Shown piece by piece: positions 1-7,149 of a stretch of DNA of 22,655 nt. The stretch comes from Methanimicrococcus sp034006575 (GTDB lineage Archaea; Halobacteriota; Methanosarcinia; Methanosarcinales; Methanosarcinaceae): contig JAVESN010000018.1 in the NCBI GenBank assembly GCA_034006575.1, positions 1 through 22,655 on the forward strand, read 5' to 3'. The notes beneath the pieces were generated by a model. It was not told the DNA's origin and searched no databases. It saw nothing but the letters and a program-made list of their open reading frames with translations. Numbering within the stretch: position 1 is the stretch's first letter; each line of letters begins with the position of its first letter. Both the position numbers and the translations under genes were made by a program.

Positions 1-58
1 TTTTTGTTTTTGCGTTTTTTTTGTATTTTTGTTTTTGCGTTTTTGTTTTTGCGTTTTT
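1..58. repeat. T-rich short tandem repeat
   Basis: Imperfect copies of a 14-base unit, TTTTTGTTTTTGCG, at about 1-14, 26-39 and 41-54, in an otherwise poly-T tract at the window edge. No coding signal is visible. It is similar in style to the T/G-rich tract at 20100-20150. Confidence 0.7.
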
Positions 59-79
59 CATATTTTCATTTTTCATCAT

Positions 80-440
80 TATACCTTTTTGGGATTAATT
101 TAGGCCCCTATTCTTCCGACCCATCTTTTTTATTGTAAAATATACCTTATCAGATTCATTTTGTTATAATTCGTGCGTTTTATTAAAAACCCGGTAAAAT
201 ATACCCTATCAGGTTTATTTTGTTATAGTTCATGTGTTTTATTAAAAAATTTGATAGAATATACCTTATCGGGCTTATTCTCTCACTTAATTAATCCGGT
301 CATACCTTATCGGGTTTATTTTCTCACTCAATTAATCCGGTATACCTTATCGGGTTTATTTCCTCACTCAATTAATCCGGTATACCTTATCGGGATTATT
401 TCATCATAATCCGTATATTTTATTAAAAAATTTAATAAAT
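80..440. repeat. Tandem array of about 60-base and 40-base units starting TATACCTTATC
   Basis: Units begin at 80, 141, 200, 260, 301, 341 and 381, giving lengths of 61, 59, 60, 41, 40, 40 and 59. Each starts with TATACCTTATCRGG or a close variant. The 60-base units carry an extra stretch ending in TTTTATTAAAAA. The 40-base units end in CTCACTCAATTAATCCGG. The first unit (80-140) is the most diverged. An open frame at 173-409 is only the repeat translated (recurrent YTLSGLF), with no ribosome binding site. Function unknown. Confidence 0.85.
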
Positions 441-696
441 ATATTTGACGGGAGTCTTTTTGAAACTCTTGATTTTTCTAAAACTTTGATTCAATGAAAA
501 TCTATTTATAGTGTTGGTGTGTATCGTGTTAACACGTAGCACGAACATTTCATTTAAAGTTTTATTAAACGAGCACGTTTTGTACAATTTCAGTAATGAG
601 ATTTTTATCTTATTATGTAAAAAATATAATGCAAAATAAAACAAAAAATATGAAATAAACATCAAGCAAATAAAAAATCAATAAGGAAGTAAAATT
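441..696. other. Leader region of aroA', no gene seen
   Basis: AT-rich non-coding DNA between the tandem array and aroA'. It holds a TATA-like element (about 501-510), a 12-base palindrome (525-536) and a second TATA-like stretch (621-630). The minus-strand open frame at 432-665 is a low-complexity Phe/Leu/Lys/Asn-rich sequence and is not supported as a gene. Confidence 0.6.
501..536 (+). promoter_or_regulatory. Possible aroA' promoter with overlapping palindrome
   Basis: CTATTTATAG at 502-511 resembles an archaeal TATA box. About 26 bases downstream, where the transcript would start, lies the perfect palindrome CGTGTTAACACG (525-536). A palindrome over the start site is a usual place for an archaeal repressor. 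The leader to the aroA' ATG would then be about 160 bases, and a nearer TATA-like stretch at 621-630 is an alternative. Inference only. Confidence 0.35.
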
Positions 697-1491
697 ATGA
701 GCATCATCGGAAAATCCATTCGAATGGAACGTTTTGTAAAAAGAGATACCGGCCGCATGATTATCGCGCCGATGGATCACGGTGTCGGCGTCGGCCCGAT
801 TAAAGGATTGACGGATTTGCCGGCCGCGGTGGATAAAGTCGCGTTGGGCGGCGCAAACGCCGTTCTTTGCCATCTGGGGATTGCCAAATACGGTCATCGA
901 AAATACGGCAACGACATCGGTTTAATCATCCATCTTTCCGCGTCGACTTCCATCGGTCCGAATGTCAATCACAAAGTTTTGGTCACAACCGTAGAAGAAG
1001 CGATTAAAGTCGGCGCCGACGCGGTTTCGATTCATGTGAATATCGGCGCGGAAGACGAGCCGGAAATGCTTGAGGGATTCGGAAAAGTCGCCCAAAAATG
1101 CGATGAATGGGGAATGCCTCTGCTGGCAATGGTTTACCCGCGCGGCCCGAAAATCACATCCGAATTCGGAAAAGAAGTCGTCGCGCACTCCGCCCGACTG
1201 GCGGCCGAGCTTGGCGCCGATATCGTTAAAACGAATTACACCGGCGACATAGATTCATTTCGCGAAGTCGTTAAAGGAACGCCGATTCCCGTCATTATCG
1301 CCGGCGGTCCCCATATGGAATCCGAATTGGATCTTTTGCAAATGATTTCAGATTCTCTTGAAGCCGGCGGCAAAGGAGTCGCCATCGGAAGGAACGTGTT
1401 TCAGTCCGAAGATCCGATTCGAACGACCAAAAGAATCAGCGCCGTTGTTCACGGCGGTTTTTCGGCAAAAGACGCTTTTAAATTGGATTGA
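697..1491 (+). CDS. aroA': 2-amino-3,7-dideoxy-D-threo-hept-6-ulosonate synthase (archaeal aldolase-like, class I)
   Basis: This 264-residue protein is a (beta/alpha)8 barrel of the DhnA/FbaB aldolase family. It closely resembles Methanocaldococcus MJ0400, which makes the first intermediate of the archaeal 3-dehydroquinate route from L-aspartate semialdehyde and a 6-deoxy-5-ketofructose phosphate. Seen in the sequence: APMDHGV with Asp27, MVYPRG with Tyr147, and the Schiff-base lysine Lys178 in DIVKTNYTGD. All three have the same spacing as the MJ0400 active-site residues. GGP (203-205) and GVAIGRNVF form the phosphate-binding end. AAGGAAGT at 683-690 is a suitable ribosome binding site for the ATG. 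The partner 3-dehydroquinate synthase II, often adjacent in methanogens, is not here. A true fructose-bisphosphate aldolase is the alternative, but the N-terminal half fits the MJ0400 branch better. Confidence 0.88.
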   Translation: MSIIGKSIRMERFVKRDTGRMIIAPMDHGVGVGPIKGLTDLPAAVDKVALGGANAVLCHLGIAKYGHRKYGNDIGLIIHLSASTSIGPNVNHKVLVTTVEEAIKVGADAVSIHVNIGAEDEPEMLEGFGKVAQKCDEWGMPLLAMVYPRGPKITSEFGKEVVAHSARLAAELGADIVKTNYTGDIDSFREVVKGTPIPVIIAGGPHMESELDLLQMISDSLEAGGKGVAIGRNVFQSEDPIRTTKRISAVVHGGFSAKDAFKLD

Positions 1492-1553
1492 GTTTGATTC
1501 AAAAAATTTAAATTAAAAATAAAAGCCTATCAGATTCGCAGTCAATGATTTGC

Positions 1554-1575
1554 TGCAATCCGATTGCATTTTTTT
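1554..1575 (+). terminator. Hairpin plus T-tract terminator of aroA'
   Basis: The inverted repeat TGCAATC (1554-1560) / GATTGCA (1562-1568) is followed directly by seven Ts (1569-1575). It lies 62 bases after the aroA' stop. This hairpin-plus-U-run form is more bacterial-looking than the plain T-tracts after other genes in this window. Confidence 0.6.
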
Positions 1576-1646
1576 GATTTTTCCGATTCCGTTGATTTGA
1601 GATTTGTTTCTTTTCGGCGGATTTTATATTCGGCTTGTTTTCTTTT

Positions 1647-3122
1647 TTAAAGTTCTATTTTTATCGTGTCTTCTTCTAAAAAGACGCCTTTTGATTTTGT
1701 AATTTTCACGTTTTGAAAATCCGGAAAACCGATGGTTTCGCCGTCCGAAAGGGTGATGTCTTCTAAAAGAACGTAATAAATAAGGTCAATCAAAAGGAGA
1801 TAAATGATTTCCGGTTCTTTTTGGCTGTCGATAATTTCTATTTCATCTTTTCCAAACATGTGAAAACCATATGTATATGCCGATACTCCTTTTTCCGTTT
1901 CGGCCATGCCGATGTGAACCCAATTTAAAACCGGCAAATTTCCATCGTGAATCGTTTCGGCCATGTCGATGTAATCGTCGGGTTGAAAAATTGTTCCCGC
2001 CGTACAAAAACCGATTGCGTTTTCCATTTTTAAACAGCTGGAGGCGACTTTCGTATAAAGCAACGCGACATCAATCGGATTTCTTCCTTTTTCAAGGACG
2101 GTTATAATAACTTGCGCGACATGCGTTTTTGCGACTTCCACCGCTTCTTCTTCCATGTCGCCCATTCCGTCCAAGAGTTCCATGTCGAAGGTGAAAATGG
2201 GCGCTTCTATATAGTTGATGACGATAATCATTCCATTGTATTCGAAAAAAAATCCGTCCGATTTTCCCGTATCGTTTTCATCGTCGGAAATTAAAATATT
2301 CCAATCGTGTTTGAGATTCGTTTTGATTTCTTTTGCGTCGAAATGATAGGAATTCAATAAAACGGATCCCAAAAACGGACCGTATTCTATTTTTCCGTTT
2401 TCCCCAAACGTTGTATATTTTTTGAATCCCGTTTTTGTTTCATTTTGGGATTCCGCCCGAATCTTTTCAATGATTTTTACGGCGTCCTCTTCCGCTTTTT
2501 TGGGACTGTATTTTTTCATTTCGCTGAATGTGTGTCCGCTGTTCTCTAAATCGAATCTTTCAAAACCGCCGCAAACCCCCAAAAGCCACGGCGTTTCTTT
2601 TTCAATCTTGTATTTGTAAATGTAATAATGCAATCCGTGAAGATCAAATTCCCCGGTTTGTTCGATTTCGGCGGGTTTTTGCTTCACTTCGCTTTCATAA
2701 TGCAGCCAATCCTTCATTTGAGCCATCGCGGCCTTTTCTTGTTCGTGTTTGATGATTTGGATTTCTTTCATTTCCATCCGAATCGCATTTAAAAACTCCA
2801 ACGCGCCCGAATCCCCGGGATCGGATTGTAAAACGCGGGTGAATGATTTTTCGGCGGCTTCCAATTGCTCCAAATAATAATATGAATATCCGATTCTAAA
2901 ATGCCAAATCAAATCATGCCGCCCTTCTTCTTCGACGGATAACAAAAGAGTTAACGCTTTTTCATATTCTCCGATATTGTTGTAAGCGCGCGCCAAATAT
3001 CCGGTCAACTCATAATCCCATTCTTCTTTTGGAATCTCTTCAATCCGTTTTATAATTTCAATAAATTTTTCTTCTTCATGGAGCTGGGTTATTTCACTCA
3101 TTCTTTCGTCATAATCCGCCAT
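1647..3122 (-). CDS. TPR-repeat protein with C-terminal DUF4261 domain
   Basis: 491 residues with no signal peptide or membrane span, so probably cytosolic. The N-terminal part has two tetratricopeptide-like repeats (about 36-68 and 70-103: YLARAYNNIGEYEKAL and FRIGYSYYYLEQLEAAEKSF), then a charged helix. The C-terminal part, from about residue 250, matches my knowledge of DUF4261: CTAGTIFQPDDYIDMAE, GVSAYTYGFHMFGKDEIEI, LSDGETIGFP and KITKSKGV. Such TPR-DUF4261 proteins are common in gut Firmicutes, so bacterial origin is plausible. Biochemical function is unknown. The start is uncertain: Met1 has only a weak upstream GGA, and Met8 is the alternative. A TATA-like element lies about 50 bases upstream. 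It shares its strand with nfnAB but is separated from nfnB by 242 bases, so is probably its own unit. Confidence 0.8.
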   Translation of the reverse strand: MADYDERMSEITQLHEEEKFIEIIKRIEEIPKEEWDYELTGYLARAYNNIGEYEKALTLLLSVEEEGRHDLIWHFRIGYSYYYLEQLEAAEKSFTRVLQSDPGDSGALEFLNAIRMEMKEIQIIKHEQEKAAMAQMKDWLHYESEVKQKPAEIEQTGEFDLHGLHYYIYKYKIEKETPWLLGVCGGFERFDLENSGHTFSEMKKYSPKKAEEDAVKIIEKIRAESQNETKTGFKKYTTFGENGKIEYGPFLGSVLLNSYHFDAKEIKTNLKHDWNILISDDENDTGKSDGFFFEYNGMIIVINYIEAPIFTFDMELLDGMGDMEEEAVEVAKTHVAQVIITVLEKGRNPIDVALLYTKVASSCLKMENAIGFCTAGTIFQPDDYIDMAETIHDGNLPVLNWVHIGMAETEKGVSAYTYGFHMFGKDEIEIIDSQKEPEIIYLLLIDLIYYVLLEDITLSDGETIGFPDFQNVKITKSKGVFLEEDTIKIEL

Positions 3123-3165
3123 ATTTCCGACTCTTTTTAATTGTTATTTTGTAATGCGCCCATTT

Positions 3166-3180
3166 TTACATATACTTTAT
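3166..3180 (-). promoter_or_regulatory. TATA-like promoter of the TPR/DUF4261 gene
   Basis: On the minus strand this reads CATAAAGTATATGTA, a fair archaeal TATA box. Its centre is about 50 bases upstream of the ATG at 3122, predicting a leader of about 25 bases. Confidence 0.4.
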
Positions 3181-3277
3181 GAAAAAAATAAAATAAAATG
3201 AAAAATGAAATAAAACAAAGAATTCCTCAATTTATGAAATAAAAATTAAAAACACGGGGCGCAAATTCTAAAAAGCC

Positions 3278-3294
3278 AAACGCGCGCCAAACAG
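3278..3294. repeat. Dispersed intergenic element, copy 1 (AAACGCGCGCCAAACAG)
   Basis: It lies 71 bases beyond the nfnB stop and past a T-rich tract, in the orientation opposite to nfnB. It shares the core GCGCGCCAAACAG with the copy after rpoA2 (14926-14941), and a one-base variant of it follows ftsZ (20017-20033). Function unknown. Confidence 0.7.
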
Positions 3295-3364
3295 AAAAAA
3301 GACCGCTCATTCTTCAAAAACGAAAAAAAATAAAAATGGAAAAATAAAACAGTAAGAAACATCT

Positions 3365-4828
3365 TTATTTTTTCATCATGTAGTCGTCAATGGATTTTGC
3401 CGCTTTTTTCCCGGCGCCCATCGCGGAAATGACAGTTGCGGCACCGGTGACGACATCGCCGCCGGCAAAAACGTTTTCTTTCGTCGTTTGAAGTTTCTCG
3501 TTCACGGCAATCGTTTTGTATTTCGTTTTCTCGACGCCGGAAGCGCCGATAAAAATCAACGGATTGGGAGAGGTGCCGATGGCGATGATGACAACGTCCG
3601 CGTCGATTAAAAATTCCGACCCGTCGACGGCTCTCGGGCTTCTCCTTCCGGATTCGTCCGGCTCGCCGAGTTCCATTTTGACACATTCGACCGCTTTGAC
3701 ATCGAATTTTCGGCCTTGAGGCGTTCCGTCCCCGTAATCTCCGAGGATTCGCGTCGGATTGGAGAGCAGACAAAATTCGATTCCCTCGTGTTTGGCGTGC
3801 TCGATTTCTTCTCGGCGCGCCGGAAGTTCCGCGTCGCTTCTGCGATAAACAACGGTCACCTTTTTGGCGCCGAGCCGAAGCGCCGAGCGCGCCGCGTCCA
3901 TCGCGACATTTCCGCCGCCGACAACGACCACATGTTCTCCCTTCCGAATCATTGTTTCGGAATCCTGCTCATACGCTTTCATCAAATTGACGCGCGTTAA
4001 AAACTCATTCGCGGAATAAACGCCGTTTAAATTTTCTCCGGGAATTCCCATAAAATTGGGCAAACCCGCGCCTGTTCCCAAAAAGACCGCGTCAAATTCT
4101 GCGGAAATCTCATCCAATGTTTTAATCCGACCGATTACATAATCCGTTTTCAAATCGACGCCGAGCGCCAAAACATTTTCTATTTCCGCTTTGACAACAT
4201 CTTTGGGCAATCGAAAACTCGGAATGCCGTACGTTAAAACCCCGCCCGGCAAATGCAAAGATTCAAAAATCGTTACTTTATGGCCGCGTTTTGCCAAATC
4301 CGCCGCAGCCGTTAATCCTGCCGGCCCCGCGCCGATGACGGCAACCGTTTTTCCGGAAGACGGCGCCAAACAACCGCCGCCCGTCAATCCTTCTTTTATT
4401 TCCGAACCGTCTCCGATTTTGCAGCTTTTACCGCCCGCTTCTCGGACGGCGTCGGCCGCATATCTTTCCAATCGGCCGATCGCAATCGGATCTCCCTTTT
4501 TGCCCAAAACACACAGTTCTTCACACTGTGTTTCCTGCGGGCAAACGCGGCCGCAAATCGAAGGAAGCATATTGGTTTCAAACAAAGTTTCGGCCGCCTC
4601 ATTGACATTCCCCTCCGCGATTTGTTTGATAAATCGGGGAATATTGACATTTACGGGACATCCTTCCACACAGCGCGGCACACGGCACTGAATGCAGCGC
4701 GACGCTTCCAATACGGCGCCTTCCGTCGTATATCCGAGCGCCACTTCTTCAAAATTATTGCGGCGAACATCCGCCGGCTGTTCCGGCATCGCAACACGTC
4801 CGGGTTTTTTCTTTTCAGCAACAGTCAT
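3365..4828 (-). CDS. nfnB: NADH-dependent reduced ferredoxin:NADP+ oxidoreductase, large subunit (GltD-like)
   Basis: 487 residues of the glutamate synthase small-subunit-like flavoprotein family. The N-terminal iron-sulfur module has Cys45, 48, 53, 57 and Cys92, 96, 102, 106 for two [4Fe-4S] clusters. An FAD-binding Rossmann motif GAGPAG is at 166-171, the NAD(P)H site GGGNVAMDAARSALRLG near 304-320, and the closing FAD segment VFAGGDVVTGAATVISAMG near 453-471. NfnAB couples NADH and reduced ferredoxin oxidation to NADP+ reduction by flavin-based bifurcation, reversibly. Pairing with nfnA immediately upstream favours this over a stand-alone glutamate synthase subunit, and no large GltB subunit is present. 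A linker around residues 132-158 carries two further cysteines (136, 153). The ATG is immediately preceded by AAAAGGT, closer than usual for a ribosome site. Confidence 0.85.
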   Translation of the reverse strand: MTVAEKKKPGRVAMPEQPADVRRNNFEEVALGYTTEGAVLEASRCIQCRVPRCVEGCPVNVNIPRFIKQIAEGNVNEAAETLFETNMLPSICGRVCPQETQCEELCVLGKKGDPIAIGRLERYAADAVREAGGKSCKIGDGSEIKEGLTGGGCLAPSSGKTVAVIGAGPAGLTAAADLAKRGHKVTIFESLHLPGGVLTYGIPSFRLPKDVVKAEIENVLALGVDLKTDYVIGRIKTLDEISAEFDAVFLGTGAGLPNFMGIPGENLNGVYSANEFLTRVNLMKAYEQDSETMIRKGEHVVVVGGGNVAMDAARSALRLGAKKVTVVYRRSDAELPARREEIEHAKHEGIEFCLLSNPTRILGDYGDGTPQGRKFDVKAVECVKMELGEPDESGRRSPRAVDGSEFLIDADVVIIAIGTSPNPLIFIGASGVEKTKYKTIAVNEKLQTTKENVFAGGDVVTGAATVISAMGAGKKAAKSIDDYMMKK

Positions 4829-4891
4829 ACCTTTTCAAATCCTTCCCTAACTTTTTTCTCTTCTCAAATTCTTATTTGTGCTCACTTACGC

Positions 4892-5770
4892 TCATTTAAA
4901 CGTCGAGCAAATGCCGCCGCATTCTTCGTCATATTTTTGAGACGCGGCCAGCTCATCTTTTTTATAAATCATCAATCGATTCATAACGGTGTCAAAATCC
5001 ACCAATCGGCCGTCAAACTCGGGACCGTCCACACATGCGAATTTGACCTCGCCGCCGACAATAACACGACATCCGCCGCACATTCCGGTGCCGTCTATCA
5101 TCATGGAATTGACGCTGACGATAATTTCAACGTCCGGATAATCTTTCATCATATCCGTCGCCACTTTCATTAAAATCGGCGGGCCGATGACGACAACACG
5201 GCCGATTTTTTCCCCCTCATATTCCCCGGCGTTTTGTTTATCCAAAAGTTCTTTGATGACTTCCGTTACAAAACCGCGGCGGCCTTTTGAACCGTCGTCC
5301 GTTGTGACGTAATGCTCATCGGAAGCGGCTTCAAATTCTTTTTCCATCATCAATAATTTTTCGTTTCGAGCGCCGATAATCGTTATGACCCGGTTTCCGG
5401 CCTCTTTGTAGGCTTTGATTTGCGGGTAAATCGGCGCGATTCCGACACCGCCGCCGACCAAAATGACGGTTCCGATTTTTTTAACGTCGGCCGGCGTTCC
5501 CAAAGGCCCCGCAAAATCGGCCAAAGATTCGCCGACCTCCATTTTCGTAATTATTTTCGTTCCCTTTCCGAGCGCTTGAACCGACATCATAATGGTTCCT
5601 TTCTCTTTATCGATATCGGCGATTGTCAGCGGAATCCGTTCACTGTTTTCATAAGCGCGGACAATCACGAACTGGCCGGCTTTGGCGGCTTTGGCGACAT
5701 CGGGCGCGTCAATAACCATCTTCCAGACATCGGCGGCCATCTCTTCTTTTTCCAGTATTTCAAAAAGCAT
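4892..5770 (-). CDS. nfnA: NADH-dependent reduced ferredoxin:NADP+ oxidoreductase, small subunit (FAD/[2Fe-2S], PyrK-like)
   Basis: 292 residues of the ferredoxin-NADP reductase/PyrK family. Seen: a flavin-binding motif RIPLT (45-49), glycine-rich VGGGVGIAP (105-113) for nucleotide binding, and a cluster-binding region DGTGMCGGC...C with Asp226, Cys231, Cys234 and Cys246. In the structurally known NfnA the [2Fe-2S] cluster is bound by three cysteines and an aspartate. The same residues are present here. A C-terminal Cys284/Cys288 pair (ECGGIC) is additional. nfnA precedes nfnB by 63 bases on the same strand, so they are likely one operon. No ribosome binding site precedes the ATG (only A/T-rich sequence), so translation may be leaderless. 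A sulfide dehydrogenase (SudB) label would describe the same family. Confidence 0.85.
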   Translation of the reverse strand: MLFEILEKEEMAADVWKMVIDAPDVAKAAKAGQFVIVRAYENSERIPLTIADIDKEKGTIMMSVQALGKGTKIITKMEVGESLADFAGPLGTPADVKKIGTVILVGGGVGIAPIYPQIKAYKEAGNRVITIIGARNEKLLMMEKEFEAASDEHYVTTDDGSKGRRGFVTEVIKELLDKQNAGEYEGEKIGRVVVIGPPILMKVATDMMKDYPDVEIIVSVNSMMIDGTGMCGGCRVIVGGEVKFACVDGPEFDGRLVDFDTVMNRLMIYKKDELAASQKYDEECGGICSTFK

Positions 5771-5890
5771 TTTTAATCACAAAAATTAATTTTTTAATGT
5801 TATCTCATAAAATAAAAACAATATCTTTATTTCCGTTTTAAATTTTTATGTACGATTCGGTTTTCTTTCATAAAATCAGACTCTTTGTTA

Positions 5891-5916
5891 TATATGTTGC
5901 TCTTATATGTTGCTCT
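5891..5916. repeat. Two perfect tandem copies of a 13-base unit
   Basis: TATATGTTGCTCT occurs at 5891-5903 and 5904-5916, in the divergent gap between nfnA and tRNA-Lys. The 13-base period equals that of the array at 6847-6898, but the sequence differs. Confidence 0.8.
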
Positions 5917-5941
5917 TTAATTCTCCTTTTTTTGAAAACGA

Positions 5942-5965
5942 CTCGCGAGGCAAAACATATAAATA
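5942..5965 (+). promoter_or_regulatory. Probable tRNA-Lys promoter
   Basis: CATATAAATA at 5956-5965 is a good archaeal TATA box preceded by an A-rich BRE-like stretch. It predicts a start near 5987, about 30 bases before the mature tRNA. The perfect palindrome CTCGCGAG (5942-5949) lies just upstream and may be chance or a regulator site. Confidence 0.5.
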
Positions 5966-6016
5966 CAACAAATATGTTTGTAGGTTCTGTTTCAGATACG
6001 ACAAACAAATCAGAAG

Positions 6017-6093
6017 GGGCCCATAGCTCAGTCAGGCAGAGCGACTGGCTTTTAACCAGTCGGCCTAGGGTTCAAATCCCTATGGGCCCGCCA
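6017..6093 (+). tRNA. tRNA-Lys (anticodon TTT), CCA encoded
   Basis: The full cloverleaf can be drawn. Acceptor GGGCCCA (6017-6023) pairs with TGGGCCC (6083-6089). The D stem is GCTC/GAGC, and the anticodon stem ACTGG/CCAGT encloses loop CTTTTAA with anticodon TTT. T stem TAGGG/CCCTA encloses TTCAAAT. Discriminator G (6090) is followed by an encoded CCA (6091-6093), and a run of Ts follows within a few bases. It is upstream of rpoH on the same strand, but its own promoter and the T run suggest a separate unit. Confidence 0.97.
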
Positions 6094-6306
6094 TTTTTTT
6101 CATATTTGGTTGATACATGTGAACCCTGTTTATCATTATGTTTTCCGAGATGAATGTTGACGGTAACGGTTCCGCGTTTACATCGGTTCTATTGTAATGA
6201 TTGCATAAAACATGTTTTTCAAAAAGTGAACAGCAGTCGTATGCCGCGTTTGCGGTCTGTTTCTTTTCAAATATGACCCTTACATCTTTCTCACGGAGGA
6301 AAAGAT

Positions 6307-6549
6307 TTGACATTTAAACTTCTTGATCATGAATCGGTCCCGCATCACGAAATTATCGGAGAGGAAGAAGTGGCAAATGTTCTTGAAAAATTTGCCATTG
6401 ATAAAGAAAAGCTTCCCAAAATTCGCTATGATGATCCGATCGCTCTTGAAATCGGCGCAAAAATCGGTGACGTTGTCAAAATTACGCGCAAAAGCCAAAC
6501 GGCCGAAGAATCTTTTTATTACAGACTTGTGATTGACACAATCGCATGA
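6307..6549 (+). CDS. rpoH: DNA-directed RNA polymerase subunit H (Rpo5)
   Basis: 80 residues, the usual length for the archaeal homologue of the C-terminal domain of eukaryotic Rpb5. The family core is obvious: LLDHESVPHHEII near the N-terminus, then LPKIRYDDPIA, GAKIGDVVKITRKS and YYRLV at the end. The subunit sits in the jaw of the archaeal polymerase. The start is TTG at 6307-6309, supported by a strong ribosome binding site GGAGG (6295-6299) seven bases upstream. No ATG gives a full-length protein. It precedes rpoB2 as in other methanogens, but here a repeat-filled gap of 600 bases separates them, so rpoB2 may have its own promoter or a long linker transcript. Confidence 0.95.
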   Translation: MTFKLLDHESVPHHEIIGEEEVANVLEKFAIDKEKLPKIRYDDPIALEIGAKIGDVVKITRKSQTAEESFYYRLVIDTIA

Positions 6550-6846
6550 TTTCTGTCGAATCGTTTATTTTTCAGATATTTTTGAAATCAAATTTCGGGA
6601 AATATTTATTATCTCTAATCGCCTGCAATCCCGCTCTCTCCCTACAAAAAGACACTCATTTCCGTCCCATCGCCGAGCTGATTTTCGCAAAGACCAAAAG
6701 AAAAACCGGTAACCGCAAAGTTGTATCTGCAAAATCCTTTCTTTTGTCGTCTCATTTTGATTTTTTATATCATTTTTGCGTCATTCTTGCGTAAATAATT
6801 CATTCGATGCCGGAATTTATGTTTGCGAATCCCTTCAAACCGTTTT

Positions 6847-6898
6847 CAACAAATATTATCAACAAATATTATCAACAAATATTATCAACAAATATTAT
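6847..6898. repeat. Four perfect tandem copies of CAACAAATATTAT
   Basis: Exactly 4 x 13 bases, with no mismatches, in the gap between rpoH and rpoB2. Perfect identity suggests recent expansion. Each copy is AT-rich and could be easily melted or mimic a TATA element. Confidence 0.95.
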
Positions 6899-6916
6899 TT
6901 ATTTCCTTACATTCAA

Positions 6917-7079
6917 GCCCATGCCGTTTACGCCCATGCCGTTTACGCCCATGCCGTTTACGCCCATGCCGTTTACGCCATGCCGTTTACGCTCATGCCG
7001 TTTACACTCATGCTGTTTACGCTCATGCTGTTTACGCCCATGCCGTTTACGCCCATGCCGTTTGCGCTCATACGTTTAC
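6917..7079. repeat. 15-base minisatellite, eleven copies of GCCCATGCCGTTTAC
   Basis: Units start at 6917, 6932, 6947, 6962, 6977, 6991, 7006, 7021, 7036, 7051 and 7066. Units 5 and 11 are 14 bases long. The first four and the ninth are identical, and others carry one to three substitutions (GCTC, ACTC, CTG). A degenerate further unit follows to about 7095. The array ends about 70 bases before the rpoB2 start. The one-base deletions break any reading frame, so it is not coding. Confidence 0.95.
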
Positions 7080-7149
7080 TTTCTATACCGCTTACTTTCA
7101 TAATCTATTAATCGAACAGACAGACAAATAAAACCATAATCATAAGAGG

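Larger units (their letters stand above)
6550..7149. other. Repeat-filled gap between rpoH and rpoB2, no gene seen
   Basis: 600 bases without a supportable gene. The first 290 are plain AT-rich sequence. Then come four perfect 13-base repeats (6847-6898) and eleven 15-base repeats (6917-7079). Short open frames here are the repeats translated (PMPFT units) and are broken by 14-base units. I see no clear terminator for rpoH and no convincing promoter for rpoB2. Confidence 0.75.

Noticed and set aside
173..409. Open frame of 78 codons with repeated YTLSGLF
   Set aside because: It is the translation of the 60/40-base tandem array, with no ribosome site and no family resemblance.
6917..7079. Possible CRISPR array
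   Set aside because: The units abut directly without unique spacers and no cas genes are nearby. It is a plain minisatellite. The same holds for 80-440.
6807..7131. Overlapping open frames encoding PMPFT-type repeats
   Set aside because: They are the 15-base minisatellite translated in three frames. Units of 14 bases break the frame, and there is no ribosome site.
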